DNA from: an uncultured Bacteroidales bacterium
Lineage (GTDB): Bacteria > Bacteroidota > Bacteroidia > Bacteroidales > UBA932
NCBI GenBank assembly: GCA_944326325.1
Contig: CALVDQ010000001.1
Location: 186,001 to 250,000 of the forward strand
Reading direction: 5' to 3'
Length of the DNA stretch: 64,000 nucleotides
Under the pieces are notes generated by a model, which saw only the letters and a list, made by a program, of their open reading frames with translations, searched no databases and was not told the origin of the DNA. The translations under genes and the position numbers were made by a program. Below, in pieces: positions 28,092 through 36,604 of this stretch; the first letter of the stretch is position 1; each line of letters begins with the position of its first letter.

Positions 28092-29318
28092 ATGGATCAG
28101 AATAGTTTAAGACAACTGTTTCCGGCTCTTGGCAGGAAAGTCTACGGGAAAGATCTCGTGTATTTCGACAATGCGGCTACAATCCAGCGACCGCATACCG
28201 TATTGGATTGCTGGAACGGACTCGCCTTGAATTCGAATGCAAATATCCACAGGGCGGTCCACCGGATGGCTGACGAAGCCACCGAGGCATACGAGCAGGC
28301 TCGTCTTGCCGTTATGGACTATATCGGCGCCTCTTCACGCGAAGAGATTGTATTTACTTCGGGTGCCACTGCCGCGATAAACCTTGTCGCTTATTCTTTC
28401 GGAGAGAAATTTGTCGGGGAAGGAGACGAGATTCTTGTCACGGAAGGGGAGCATCACTCCAATATAGTTCCATGGCAGCTGCTCTGCGAGAGGAAGAGGG
28501 CTGTTTTAAAAGTAATCCCGGTTGATGATACGGGCCACATGCAAACAGGCAAGCTCCGGGAATTGTGTACACCGAAGACGAAACTGGCTGCGGTCACCCA
28601 TATATCGAATGTCCTTGGACTGGTCAATCCTATCGGGGAGATAGTGGATATCTGCCATTCAAAGGGGGTCAAGGTCCTTGTGGACGGGGCGCAGGGAATT
28701 GTACATACCAGGGTCGATGTCCGGAAGCTCGGCTGCGACTTCTATGTATTTTCCGGCCACAAGGTATATGCCGTGCCGGGAACAGGCGTGCTTTACGGGA
28801 AAAAGGAAATTCTTGAGATGATGCCTCCGTTCATGGGCGGAGGAGAGATGGTCGGTACAGTGAGGTTTTCAGGGACTACTTTTGCTCCTCTGCCGCTGAA
28901 GTTCGAGGCAGGGACGCAGAATTTTACAGGTCAGGCTACCTTGAAGCCTGCCTTGGCCATCGCTGCCGGGATAAGTTCCGATCCGGAGCTGGAAAAGTCC
29001 GGGGAAGATGTCAAGGCATATCTTTACGGAGCCCTTTCCAGGATGGACGGGCTGAGGATGTTCGGCACGACAGGTGACCTGTCTGAAAAGATCCCTCTGT
29101 TTTCTTTCTGTATCGACGGGGTACACCATGAGGATCTCGCCCTGGTCCTTGACAAGATGGGCATAGCCGTACGGTCCGGACAGATGTGTGCGGAGCCTCT
29201 GATGGACAGGTTCGGTGTCCAGGGGATGCTGAGGGTATCACTGGCACCTTACAATACGATGCAGGAGGCGGAATATTTCATGAAGTCACTGGAGAGGGCT
29301 GTCAGGATGCTCAGGTAA
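28092..29318 (+). CDS. sufS: SufS-type cysteine desulfurase
   Basis: SufS takes sulfur from cysteine, using pyridoxal phosphate, and passes it to SufE for Fe-S cluster assembly. ATG at 28092 gives 408 residues, the usual SufS length; a GTG start at 28023 would add 23 residues with no family counterpart. Visible are TSGATAAINLVA, the His motif GEHHSNIVPWQ, the PLP-lysine segment FSGHKVYAVPGTGVLYGKKE (near residue 222) and the catalytic loop RSGQMCAEPLM near residue 370, with Cys in the expected place. In many SufS proteins this loop reads RTGHHCAQP. sufE follows 17 bases downstream. Confidence 0.96.
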   Translation: MDQNSLRQLFPALGRKVYGKDLVYFDNAATIQRPHTVLDCWNGLALNSNANIHRAVHRMADEATEAYEQARLAVMDYIGASSREEIVFTSGATAAINLVAYSFGEKFVGEGDEILVTEGEHHSNIVPWQLLCERKRAVLKVIPVDDTGHMQTGKLRELCTPKTKLAAVTHISNVLGLVNPIGEIVDICHSKGVKVLVDGAQGIVHTRVDVRKLGCDFYVFSGHKVYAVPGTGVLYGKKEILEMMPPFMGGGEMVGTVRFSGTTFAPLPLKFEAGTQNFTGQATLKPALAIAAGISSDPELEKSGEDVKAYLYGALSRMDGLRMFGTTGDLSEKIPLFSFCIDGVHHEDLALVLDKMGIAVRSGQMCAEPLMDRFGVQGMLRVSLAPYNTMQEAEYFMKSLERAVRMLR

Positions 29319-29335
29319 TCACAGGAAAAAAATAT

Positions 29336-29770
29336 ATGGCCATGGTTCATGTAAAGACATTGCAGGAAGCTGAAAATGAAGTAATTGATGAATTTTCTCT
29401 GTTTGACGACTGGATGGACAAATATGAGTATCTCATTGAGATGGGGAAATCTCTCAAGGATTATCCGGAAGGTAAAAAGACAGAAGACAGGCTGGTAAAA
29501 GGTTGCCAATCAAGAGTATGGGTAGATTTCGAATATAAGGACGGCCGGATTTTCTTCAATGCGGACAGTGATGCCATAATCACGAAAGGTATCATATCCC
29601 TCCTGATAAGGATATATTCGGGAAGGACTCCGGCAGAAATTCTCTCTTCTGACTTTTCGGTGGTCGAGAAAATCGGTCTTAAAGAGAATCTGTCCCCGAC
29701 CAGGGCGAACGGTCTTGTGTCGATGATCGGGAAAATAAGGGAGATAGCGGCCGAGAACCTGGCGGAGTGA
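29336..29770 (+). CDS. sufE: SufE sulfur-acceptor protein
   Basis: SufE accepts persulfide from SufS and stimulates its activity. The 144-residue product begins MAMVHVKTLQEAENEVIDEF; the second Met, at 29342, is an equally good start. The active Cys is in VKGCQSRVWVDFEY near residue 60. The later motif TRANGLVSMIGKIREIA is typical of the C-terminal helix. The gene is in frame with a long open stretch running back into sufS, but homology begins only here. Confidence 0.95.
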   Translation: MAMVHVKTLQEAENEVIDEFSLFDDWMDKYEYLIEMGKSLKDYPEGKKTEDRLVKGCQSRVWVDFEYKDGRIFFNADSDAIITKGIISLLIRIYSGRTPAEILSSDFSVVEKIGLKENLSPTRANGLVSMIGKIREIAAENLAE

Positions 29771-29823
29771 CGTGGAAACGTTGGACGTTAATTATTTTCG
29801 ATACGGAAAAAAACAAGGACAAT

Positions 29824-30126
29824 ATGGCATTGGAAAGAGATATAATTATGGCTTTGAGACAGGTTTATGATCCTGAAATACCTGTCAACATCTATGACCT
29901 CGGGCTTATCTACGAACTGAAGGTGGATGAGGACCACAACGTCTATATACAGATGACCCTTACGGCACCCAACTGTCCGATGGCGGATTATGTCGTGGAT
30001 GCAGTGAAGGCGGCGGTGGAAGATGTGCCTGGGGTGGTAAGCGCAAAGGTCGATCTGGTTTTCGAGCCGGTCTGGGACAAGAGCAGGATGTCCGAGGAAG
30101 CTCTGATAGAACTCGGGCTGGACTGA
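29824..30126 (+). CDS. sufT: SufT/MIP18-family Fe-S assembly protein
   Basis: Short DUF59 (MIP18) proteins assist Fe-S cluster maturation. ATG at 29824 gives 100 residues with the family core VYDPEIPVNIYDLGLIYELKVDEDHNVYIQMTLTAPNCPMAD, which includes the conserved Cys-Pro. Another in-frame start at 29767 would add 19 residues that do not resemble the family. It follows sufE by 53 bases, and its TGA overlaps the ATG of folK by one base. The symbol rests on the genomic pairing with sufSE. Confidence 0.9.
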   Translation: MALERDIIMALRQVYDPEIPVNIYDLGLIYELKVDEDHNVYIQMTLTAPNCPMADYVVDAVKAAVEDVPGVVSAKVDLVFEPVWDKSRMSEEALIELGLD

Positions 30127-30629
30127 TGGCTGTAGAGACATACCTTGGGATCGGAACCAACCTCGGGGACAGGAAGGCCAATATCTCGCATGCCCTGAAG
30201 ATGCTCGATGCTGCTTTAGGAGTGCAAAGCACGGCATTGTCACCGCTTTTCGAGTCTGAACCATGGGGATTCTCTTCCCCGGACAGGTTCCTTAACTGTG
30301 CCGTCAGGTATGACACGGATATGGGGCCTCATGAAATCCTGGAGATCTGCAAGGACATCGAGGCAAGAATGGGCAGGAATGTGGCGGCTCCGGAATTCGA
30401 CGGGAACGGACGCCGAATCTACAGATCCCGCATAATCGACATCGATATCCTTCTTTACGGGCAAGGCAGGATCAGCCTGCCTGATCTGGCCATACCTCAT
30501 CCGCTTATGCGGGAGCGTGACTTTGTGATGGTACCGCTGTCGGCGATTGTCTCGGATGATACCAGGCTTTCTTTCCCCGAAATTTTTGCGGAAGACGGCC
30601 GGAAGGCACTTTTGGGCCGCCGGCTCTGA
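30126..30629 (+). CDS. folK: 2-amino-4-hydroxy-6-hydroxymethyldihydropteridine pyrophosphokinase FolK
   Basis: FolK transfers pyrophosphate from ATP to hydroxymethyl-dihydropterin in folate synthesis. The 167-residue product has YLGIGTNLGDRKANISHAL at the N-terminus, the conserved SPLFESEPWGF loop and FLNCAVRYDT, and the catalytic segment SRIIDIDILLYGQGRISLPDLAIPHPLMRERDFVMVPL. Length is normal. The one-base overlap with sufT indicates translational coupling. Confidence 0.96.
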   Translation: MAVETYLGIGTNLGDRKANISHALKMLDAALGVQSTALSPLFESEPWGFSSPDRFLNCAVRYDTDMGPHEILEICKDIEARMGRNVAAPEFDGNGRRIYRSRIIDIDILLYGQGRISLPDLAIPHPLMRERDFVMVPLSAIVSDDTRLSFPEIFAEDGRKALLGRRL

Positions 30630-30647
30630 TTTTCTGAATATTATTGC

Positions 30648-30655
30648 TATTTTTG
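30648..30655 (+). promoter_or_regulatory. -7 element of the glyS promoter
   Basis: TATTTTTG is an exact TAnnTTTG, 54 bases before the glyS ATG and 19 bases after the folK stop. No convincing TTG was found at the -33 position. Confidence 0.5.
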
Positions 30656-30708
30656 CAGGTTGTGTCCGGAAACGGCTGGATACGGAATCATTAAAAACTG
30701 GAAATATT

Positions 30709-32250
30709 ATGACTCAGGACGAACTTTTCAAGACCCTTGTCGCACATTGCAAGGAGTACGGTTTCATTTTTCCTTCAAGTGAGATTTATGACGGTCTTGC
30801 AGCGGTCTATGACTACGGGCAGATGGGCTCGGAGCTGAAGAACAACATCAAGAGGTACTGGTGGGACGCGATGGTGAAGCTCCACGAGAATATCGTGGGG
30901 ATAGATTCCTGCATCTTCATGCATCCCAGGATTTGGGAGGCATCTGGTCATGTCGGAGCTTTCAACGATCCTCTTATCGACAACAAGGATTCAAAGAAAA
31001 GGTACAGGGCCGATGTGCTTATAGAAGACTATATCGCGAAGCTTGAGGAAAAGATAAAGAAGGAGGCCGAGAAGGCGAAGAAGAAATTCGGTGAGGCTTT
31101 CGATGAGGCCAAATTCATGGAAACGAATCCTAATGTCCTCCGTCACAAGGCGAAGATAGACGAAGTGAAGAAAAGGATGGCCGATGCCCTTAATGCGAAC
31201 GATCTTGCGGAACTGAGACAGATAATCATCGACTGCGAGATCGTGTGCCCTGTTTCCGGGACGAAAAACTGGACGGAAGTGCGTCAGTTCAACCTTATGT
31301 TCAGCACGCAGCTCGGCAACACTTCTGACGATACCAATGTGATCTATCTTCGTCCTGAGACTGCACAGGGTATATTCGTGAACTATCTGAACGTACAGAA
31401 GACCGGGCGCATGAAGATTCCTTTCGGGATTGCCCAGATTGGAAAGGCGTTCAGAAACGAGATTGTGGCCCGTCAGTTCATATTCCGCATGAGGGAGTTC
31501 GAACAGATGGAGATGCAGTTCTTCATCAAGCCGGGGACAGAGCTCGACTGGTTCGCCAAGTGGAAGGAGGCACGTCTCGCATGGCACAAGGCTCTTGGGA
31601 TGGGTGACGGGAACTACCGTTTCCATGACCACGAGAAACTGGCCCATTATGCCAATGCTGCCACGGATATCGAGTTCAACTTCCCGTTCGGCTTCAAGGA
31701 GCTCGAGGGAATACATTCCAGGACGGACTTCGACCTCGGAAACCATCAGAAGTTCTCGGGGAAGAAAATCCAGTACTTCGATCCGGAAAGCGGGGAAAGC
31801 TATACTCCGTACGTCATAGAGACCTCTATCGGTGTGGACAGGATGGTGCTTGCAGTGCTTTCCAACTCCTACAGGGAGGAGACTCTGGAGAACGGGGAGA
31901 CGCGCGTGGTGCTGGGAATACCTGCCCCTCTGGCCCCGGTGAAGGTGGCTGTGCTGCCTCTTATAAAGAAGGACGGGCTGCCTGAACTCGCTCAGGGCAT
32001 CATGGACGAGCTGAAATATGACTTCAACTGCCAGTACGACGAGAAGGACAGCATCGGGAAGAGATACCGCCGCCAGGATGCGATCGGGACACCGTTCTGT
32101 GTGACTGTAGACCATGATTCCCTGGTAGACCACTGCGTTACGGTGCGTCATCGCGATACCATGGAGCAGGACAGGGTGAAGATTGAGGATCTGCACAGGC
32201 TTATCGACAGCCAGGTGAGCATGACTTCACTGCTGAAGAAGCTGAAATAA
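30709..32250 (+). CDS. glyS: Glycyl-tRNA synthetase (alpha2, eukaryote-like type)
   Basis: This class II synthetase charges tRNA-Gly. ATG at 30709 gives 513 residues, the size of the single-chain bacterial enzyme. An upstream in-frame Met at 30547 lies inside folK and is unlikely. Class II motif 2 is visible as RPETAQGIFVNYLNVQ and FRNEIVARQFIFRMREFEQMEMQFF, and motif 3 as VIETSIGVDRMVLAVLSNSY. The C-terminal anticodon-binding domain starts near LAPVKVAVLPLIKKDGL. A charged helical insertion lies near residues 110-160 (LEEKIKKEAEKAKKKFGEAF). Confidence 0.96.
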   Translation: MTQDELFKTLVAHCKEYGFIFPSSEIYDGLAAVYDYGQMGSELKNNIKRYWWDAMVKLHENIVGIDSCIFMHPRIWEASGHVGAFNDPLIDNKDSKKRYRADVLIEDYIAKLEEKIKKEAEKAKKKFGEAFDEAKFMETNPNVLRHKAKIDEVKKRMADALNANDLAELRQIIIDCEIVCPVSGTKNWTEVRQFNLMFSTQLGNTSDDTNVIYLRPETAQGIFVNYLNVQKTGRMKIPFGIAQIGKAFRNEIVARQFIFRMREFEQMEMQFFIKPGTELDWFAKWKEARLAWHKALGMGDGNYRFHDHEKLAHYANAATDIEFNFPFGFKELEGIHSRTDFDLGNHQKFSGKKIQYFDPESGESYTPYVIETSIGVDRMVLAVLSNSYREETLENGETRVVLGIPAPLAPVKVAVLPLIKKDGLPELAQGIMDELKYDFNCQYDEKDSIGKRYRRQDAIGTPFCVTVDHDSLVDHCVTVRHRDTMEQDRVKIEDLHRLIDSQVSMTSLLKKLK

Positions 32251-32673
32251 GCGGATCTGAATATGAAACAGGTCTCCATCATGGAGTACGAACAAAGAGA
32301 GGACGGATCGGTTTCGACCCGTCCTCTCTTTGTTGATCAGTTCGTCGGCCCTGAGCTGGGAGAGCCTTTCATTGCCTTCCTCGGTTCCCTTGCTGTCTGT
32401 CCATCCTTTGACAAGGAGTATGGTTTCAGGATATTCCTCCATGTAACAGGCTATATCCTCTATTTTCCATTCCTGGACCTTGTCTATGGAGTACCTGTCG
32501 GTCTTGAAGTAAATGGCCGGGAAGTACGGTATGCTTTCTGCCGGGGCTATGGCCGTGTCTGCGTTCACTGTCGCGTTCCTGTGCAGTATCGTGTTTGCTG
32601 CGGATGCGTTTACTGATAATGAGATGGCGAGGACTGTCAGTCCTGCGATGACGATGTTTCCGATTGTTTTCAT
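32227..32673 (-). CDS. Truncated OmpA-domain small protein
   Basis: The 148-residue frame has a clear signal peptide (MKTIGNIVIAGLTVLAISLSVNASA) and the first part of an OmpA peptidoglycan-binding domain (PYFPAIYFKTDRYSIDKVQEWKIEDIACYM, then ETILLVKGWTDSKGTEEGNERLSQLRADEL). After residue 114 the OmpA pattern stops. The remaining residues (INKERTGRNRSVLSLFV and on) are encoded by an inverted repeat and then by DNA antisense to the glyS 3' end. The domain lacks its last helix and strand, about 30-40 residues. It looks like the remnant of a gene cut at its 3' end, or a mini-protein now ending in read-through sequence. Confidence 0.55.
   Translation of the reverse strand: MKTIGNIVIAGLTVLAISLSVNASAANTILHRNATVNADTAIAPAESIPYFPAIYFKTDRYSIDKVQEWKIEDIACYMEEYPETILLVKGWTDSKGTEEGNERLSQLRADELINKERTGRNRSVLSLFVLHDGDLFHIQIRLFQLLQQ
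32291..32334 (+). terminator. Hairpin after glyS
   Basis: AACAAAGAGAGGACGG (32291-32306) is exactly complementary to 32319-32334, with a short inner stem and a GTTT loop. It lies 40 bases after the glyS stop and is a likely terminator for glyS, although the trailing T-run is weak. It also forms the final coding part of the truncated OmpA-like frame on the other strand. Confidence 0.65.
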
Positions 32674-32892
32674 GATTTCTGGATTTTCAATTTACCGACC
32701 TCAGATTTATTTTCCGGAACCTTTTCCGTTTTTGCCGATAATTGAAAGACCAGCGACAAAGAATAAATGAAAAGCTGATAGATTTTGTTTATGACATGAA
32801 GGTATGCATAATAATCCGGGAATCCTAATGATCCTGGATTTATTTTCATGTTTCCGGTCCCCGAGGCCGTTCACCTTGACGGAATCTTTTTG

Positions 32893-32900
32893 TAATTTTG
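32893..32900 (+). promoter_or_regulatory. -7 element of the flavodoxin-fold gene promoter
   Basis: TAATTTTG is an exact TAnnTTTG, 43 bases before the ATG at 32944. A TTGAC lies 14 bases upstream, closer than the usual 19-21. The remainder of 32674-32892 shows no gene. Confidence 0.5.
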
Positions 32901-32943
32901 CCATACGTATAAGGGAAATGTTGTATCAACTGCCATTATTGAA

Positions 32944-33558
32944 ATGAAAGTGCTTTTATTGAACGGGAGTCCCCGGAAGGACGGCAATACGGCCATCGCC
33001 CTGTCGGAAGTGGCGAAGACCTTGCAGGTTAACGGTATAGAGACAGAGATTGTCTCCATCGGGACAAAGGCCGTACAGGGCTGCATCGCCTGCGGGAAAT
33101 GCAGCGGCACGGGAAGGTGTGTCTTCAACGACAGCCTCTATAATGAAGTCAGGGAGAAGATAGAGTCGGCTGACGGGCTCGTGGTCGGGTCCCCGGTGTA
33201 CTATGCCGGACCGAACGGATCCCTGTGCGCCCTTCTCGACAGGCTTTTCTATTCTTCGTCGGCGTACCTGAGATACAAGCCTGCGGCCGCTGTCGCCGTA
33301 TGCCGCAGGGGAGGGGCGAGCGCGACCTTTGACAGGCTGAACAAGTATTTTACCATAACGGATATGCCTGTAGTCCCGTCCCAATACTGGAACAGCGTGC
33401 ACGGAAGGCTTCCCGGGGAGGCCGCGCAGGACGCCGAAGGCCTGCAGACCATGAGGACCCTCGGCAGGAACATGGCCTGGATGCTGAAAAACCGGGCTGC
33501 GGGAAATATCCCTGAACCGGAAAAGGAAGAGCCGGTAAGGACCAATTTTATAAGATAA
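32944..33558 (+). CDS. Flavodoxin-fold NAD(P)H-dependent oxidoreductase
   Basis: The 204-residue product starts with a flavodoxin-type FMN-binding loop (MKVLLLNGSPRKDGNTAIALSEVAKTL). It then has the Cys cluster GCIACGKCSGTGRCVFND near residues 44-62, as in iron-sulfur flavoproteins and related reductases, and the second flavin loop VVGSPVYYAGPNGSLCALLDRLF near residue 81. It probably reduces quinones, azo or nitro compounds or other small electrophiles; the substrate is not identified. An HxlR-type regulator, a common partner of such enzymes, is encoded 3 kb away at 36605. Confidence 0.85.
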   Translation: MKVLLLNGSPRKDGNTAIALSEVAKTLQVNGIETEIVSIGTKAVQGCIACGKCSGTGRCVFNDSLYNEVREKIESADGLVVGSPVYYAGPNGSLCALLDRLFYSSSAYLRYKPAAAVAVCRRGGASATFDRLNKYFTITDMPVVPSQYWNSVHGRLPGEAAQDAEGLQTMRTLGRNMAWMLKNRAAGNIPEPEKEEPVRTNFIR

Positions 33559-33560
33559 TA

Positions 33561-34571
33561 CTATTTCCAGCCCTGGGCCGTGACGGGCAGCTCGACCCCC
33601 TCCGGGGTCACCAGCACCGCACCGACCTCCGGCCGTGCCAGGTGCCCGATGATGTCGAATGTCTGGAAATCGTGCCGGAACCTGTCATGTGAGCCGATGG
33701 GTATGGTGAACAGGAGGCGGTAGTCGTCCCCTCCGTTGAACGCCGCGGAGACAGGGTCTATGTTGAACTCCTTCCCCAGGTCGAATGTCCGGCTTGCGAA
33801 AGGAATCCTGTCGACATATATCTTCGCGCCCAGTCCGCTGTCCCTTACGAGCCGTTTTACGGCATCGGAAAGGCCTTTATCCACGAGATATCCGAACGAA
33901 GGTATTATCTCCCCGTCTTCGAGCTGCGAGACGTAGGAAGGGTTTATTTCGGGCTTCAGGTATTCCCCCACAAGATGCCTGTATTCCGTGAGGTCCGGCT
34001 GGGAACGGTCGGTCTTCCTCTTCATGAACTTCTGTTTCTCCCTCTCCAGTATCTGCATGCCCAGGAATGCCGCCCCGAGATGGCCGGAGACACATATCAG
34101 GTCCATGCTCTTGGCCGGCATCCTTCGGGTTTCCGTGAGCCGGTAACGTTCTCCTGAGGCCGATATGCCGATATACAGCCCGTTGACTGAAGGCTGCAGG
34201 TCCAGGGAAAGTTCCCTGTATCCGTGTTCCTTCGCCGCAGCCACCATCCCTTCCCACAGTTCCTTTACTTTGGCGAAATCGAGCTTGGAAGATATCCCGA
34301 GCCTGACCGAAAGTGTCGCAGGGTGTGCCATGACAGCGTATAGTTCCCCGGAAACCCTGGTCACGGCCTTATAGCCGAGGTGCTTTACAGGGAAATATGT
34401 CAGGTCGAAGTCCACCCCTTCTGTCATCATCACGGAAGAGCTCACCACGCTCCCTGTCCTGTTGTTCTGAATCTTCAGCACGCAGCAGTCGTTCTGCGTG
34501 AATCCGGTGCCTTCGAAAAGCCGCCTTATCGCCTCGTTCCTGCCGAGGTCCGAGAATGTCTCTTCAGCCAT
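33561..34571 (-). CDS. ThiL-like (AIR-synthase superfamily) protein with degraded active site
   Basis: The 336-residue product aligns over its length with Bacteroidota thiamine-monophosphate kinase. Matching segments are MMTEGVDFDLTYFPVKHLGYKAV near residue 48, MDLICVSGHLGAAFLGMQILEREKQ, FNGGDDYRLLFTIPI and EGVELPVTAQGWK at the end. The Asp-rich nucleotide and metal sites are largely lost. The GVGDDAAV motif is replaced by FTQNDCCVLK, the GGDTT motif by LSLDLQPSV, and the DISDGL motif by LVDKGL. Its stop is two bases beyond the flavodoxin-fold gene, convergent with it. A catalytically inactive or repurposed paralogue is likely; a true thiL may lie elsewhere. Confidence 0.8.
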   Translation of the reverse strand: MAEETFSDLGRNEAIRRLFEGTGFTQNDCCVLKIQNNRTGSVVSSSVMMTEGVDFDLTYFPVKHLGYKAVTRVSGELYAVMAHPATLSVRLGISSKLDFAKVKELWEGMVAAAKEHGYRELSLDLQPSVNGLYIGISASGERYRLTETRRMPAKSMDLICVSGHLGAAFLGMQILEREKQKFMKRKTDRSQPDLTEYRHLVGEYLKPEINPSYVSQLEDGEIIPSFGYLVDKGLSDAVKRLVRDSGLGAKIYVDRIPFASRTFDLGKEFNIDPVSAAFNGGDDYRLLFTIPIGSHDRFRHDFQTFDIIGHLARPEVGAVLVTPEGVELPVTAQGWK

Positions 34572-34591
34572 ATTGCAATCTGTTTAAAGTT

Positions 34592-34599
34592 CAAATTTA
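34592..34599 (-). promoter_or_regulatory. -7 element upstream of the ThiL-like gene
   Basis: The reverse strand reads TAAATTTG, an exact TAnnTTTG, 20 bases before the ATG. It lies between this gene and the MFS gene on the same strand, suggesting separate transcription. Confidence 0.5.
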
Positions 34600-34614
34600 G
34601 CGAAAAATTCCGGT

Positions 34615-35832
34615 CTACACGCGCCTGCCGGCCCTTATGTCAGGCAGGAAGAACGCGATTATGCCGAGCAGCGGGAGCCAGGAACTGAGGCGGAAGATGT
34701 ATTCCACACCTTTCAGGTCAGCTATCCAGCCGAAGAATGCGGATCCTATGCCCCCGAGGCCGAACATCAGTCCGAAGAATATTCCTGCCACCATCCCTAC
34801 CTTGTCCGGCATCAGGTCCGTGGCGTATACTACTATCGCAGAGAAGGCGGAGGAGATGACAAGCCCGGTCATGATACTTGCCACGAGCGTCCAGAACAGG
34901 TTCAGGTACGGCAGTGCCAGCGTAAAGGGCGCGGCTCCGAGTATCGAGAACAGGATGACGTATTTTCTGCCGTACCGGTCTCCTGCAATGCCTCCGAGCA
35001 GGGTTCCTGTCGCGAAGGCTGCAAGATATGCGAAGAGGCAGAACTGGGAAGCCTGGACCGTGATGCCGAACTTTTCGATGAGGAAAAAGGTGAAATAGCT
35101 GGTTATGCAGGCATTGTAGAAGTATTTTGAGAAAATCATCACCACCAGTATGCCCATTGCGGCGTATATACGCCTTTTAGGGAGTCCCGGCGTAGCCCGG
35201 AGCCTGGATTCCCGGGAGTTTTCCGCTCCGGTGAGCATCAGGCTGTACCAGGCCCCGACTCTCACGAGGACAGCGGAAGCGAGCATGGCTGCCAGTGCGA
35301 ACCAGCCCACCGCATGCTGCCCGTAAGGGATTATGATGAGAGCTGCGAGCAGAGGCCCGACCGCGCTTCCCCCGTTACCTCCTACCTGGAAAATGGACTG
35401 GGCCAGGCTCTTTTTCCCGCCGGAGGCCATCTGGGCCACCCTGGATGCCTCTGGATGGAAGACGGAGGAGCCGCAGCCTATCACTGCCACGGAGAGCAGT
35501 ATCATCGGGAAGTTCGAGGAGAAGGCAAGGGCAAGGAGCCCGGTCAGGGTGAAGCACATCCCCGCCGCCAGAGAATACGGCTGGGGATGCCTGTCGGCAT
35601 AGTTCCCGATGAAGGGCTGGAATATGGAGGAAGCCATCTGGAATACCAGCGTGATTATCCCTATCTGGGCGAAGGTCAGCCCGAGATTGTCTTTCAGGAC
35701 AGGGTACATTGCCGGTATCACCGACTGTATCATGTCGTTCAGCAGATGGCAGAACCCTACCGCAAACAGTATTGTGTATGCCGTCCCGGCCTTGACATGA
35801 GGATGTCCTTTCAGTCTTTCCAGTATGCTCAT
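34615..35832 (-). CDS. Fosmidomycin-resistance-type MFS exporter
   Basis: This 405-residue protein has about twelve hydrophobic segments and the Fsr-like signatures of the major facilitator superfamily: FCHLLNDMIQSVIPAMYPVLKDNLGLTFAQIG near the N-terminus, the loop IGNYADRHPQPYS after helix 2, VFHPEASRVAQMASGGKKSLAQSIFQVGGNGGSAVGPLLAALI, and AGIFFGLMFGLGGIGSAFFGW. Substrate is not known; these transporters move fosmidomycin or unrelated drugs and metabolites. Its ATG overlaps the stop of the upstream esterase gene, so the two are in one operon. Confidence 0.88.
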   Translation of the reverse strand: MSILERLKGHPHVKAGTAYTILFAVGFCHLLNDMIQSVIPAMYPVLKDNLGLTFAQIGIITLVFQMASSIFQPFIGNYADRHPQPYSLAAGMCFTLTGLLALAFSSNFPMILLSVAVIGCGSSVFHPEASRVAQMASGGKKSLAQSIFQVGGNGGSAVGPLLAALIIIPYGQHAVGWFALAAMLASAVLVRVGAWYSLMLTGAENSRESRLRATPGLPKRRIYAAMGILVVMIFSKYFYNACITSYFTFFLIEKFGITVQASQFCLFAYLAAFATGTLLGGIAGDRYGRKYVILFSILGAAPFTLALPYLNLFWTLVASIMTGLVISSAFSAIVVYATDLMPDKVGMVAGIFFGLMFGLGGIGSAFFGWIADLKGVEYIFRLSSWLPLLGIIAFFLPDIRAGRRV

Positions 35833-36539
35833 TTCCCTGAAAGCGTATTTTCGATGGCAGGTTTTATGATCGATTCCATTATTTCATATCCCGCATCGGT
35901 AGGATGTACCCCGTCCGTAGAGTATTTTTCCGGAAGTCCGTTGCGTTCGTCTTTCATGACAGAGTGGTAATCTACATAGACACAACCGTTCATTTCAGCA
36001 TATCTTCGCAAAAGCCCGTTGAGTTCCAGGATCTTGTCTGCGGGCTCCAGTCCCGGTCTCCATTTGTAGTCGTATGCAGGCAACACGGAGCAGATGATGA
36101 CCTTTATGCCGTGTACCTTGGCAAGTTCCGCCATCGAGGCTATGTTTCCGGCTATATTTTCCAGTGATATGTATCCTCCGTTAAGCGCAATGTCGTTGGT
36201 CCCGGCCAGGATGACGACCGAGAGCGGCTGCAGGTCGATCACATCCCGACGGAAGCGTACAAGTATCTGGGACGTAGTCTGGCCGCTGATTCCCCGGCCT
36301 ATATACCCGTTTTCAGAAAAGAATTCCGGACGGCGTTTCGCCCAGACATCTGTAATGGAATTCCCCATGAACACGGCTTTTGCCCCTTTCGGTGCCGTTT
36401 CGTTCATTTCAGCATATCTGCCGAATTGCGCCCAGTCCTTTGGCTTGTCCTGGGCATCTGCAGCCGGAGAAACCAGCCATATGGCGAAAATCAGTAGCAG
36501 GAACTTTTTATGACGGATGATATTGAGATGTCTATTCAT
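35829..36539 (-). CDS. Secreted SGNH/GDSL-family hydrolase
   Basis: The 236-residue product has a signal peptide (IWLVSPAADAQ, cleavage near residue 29). It carries the SGNH blocks: block I FMGNSITD (nucleophile Ser near residue 60), block II GISGQTTSQIL (Gly), block III AGTNDIA (Asn) and block V DGVHPTDAGY (Asp and His). This fits a PAF-acetylhydrolase-like or sugar O-acetyl esterase. Substrate is not known; carbohydrate de-acetylation is frequent for this type in Bacteroidota. It is translationally coupled to the downstream MFS exporter gene. Confidence 0.9.
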   Translation of the reverse strand: MNRHLNIIRHKKFLLLIFAIWLVSPAADAQDKPKDWAQFGRYAEMNETAPKGAKAVFMGNSITDVWAKRRPEFFSENGYIGRGISGQTTSQILVRFRRDVIDLQPLSVVILAGTNDIALNGGYISLENIAGNIASMAELAKVHGIKVIICSVLPAYDYKWRPGLEPADKILELNGLLRRYAEMNGCVYVDYHSVMKDERNGLPEKYSTDGVHPTDAGYEIMESIIKPAIENTLSGK

Positions 36540-36566
36540 GACTTGTGTATTTTATGGGCAATATTA

Positions 36567-36597
36567 CAAAAGTACATATTGCCGGTATTAAAATCAA
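36567..36597 (-). promoter_or_regulatory. Promoter of the esterase-MFS operon
   Basis: The reverse strand reads TACTTTTG (36574-36567), an exact TAnnTTTG, with TTG at 36597-36595, a spacing of 20 bases. It lies 27 bases before the esterase ATG. Confidence 0.65.
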
Positions 36598-36604
36598 AAT
36601 TAAA

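Noticed and set aside
30991..32196. 401-codon reverse frame opposite glyS
   Set aside because: It is antisense to a clear glycyl-tRNA synthetase and shows no recognisable protein features.
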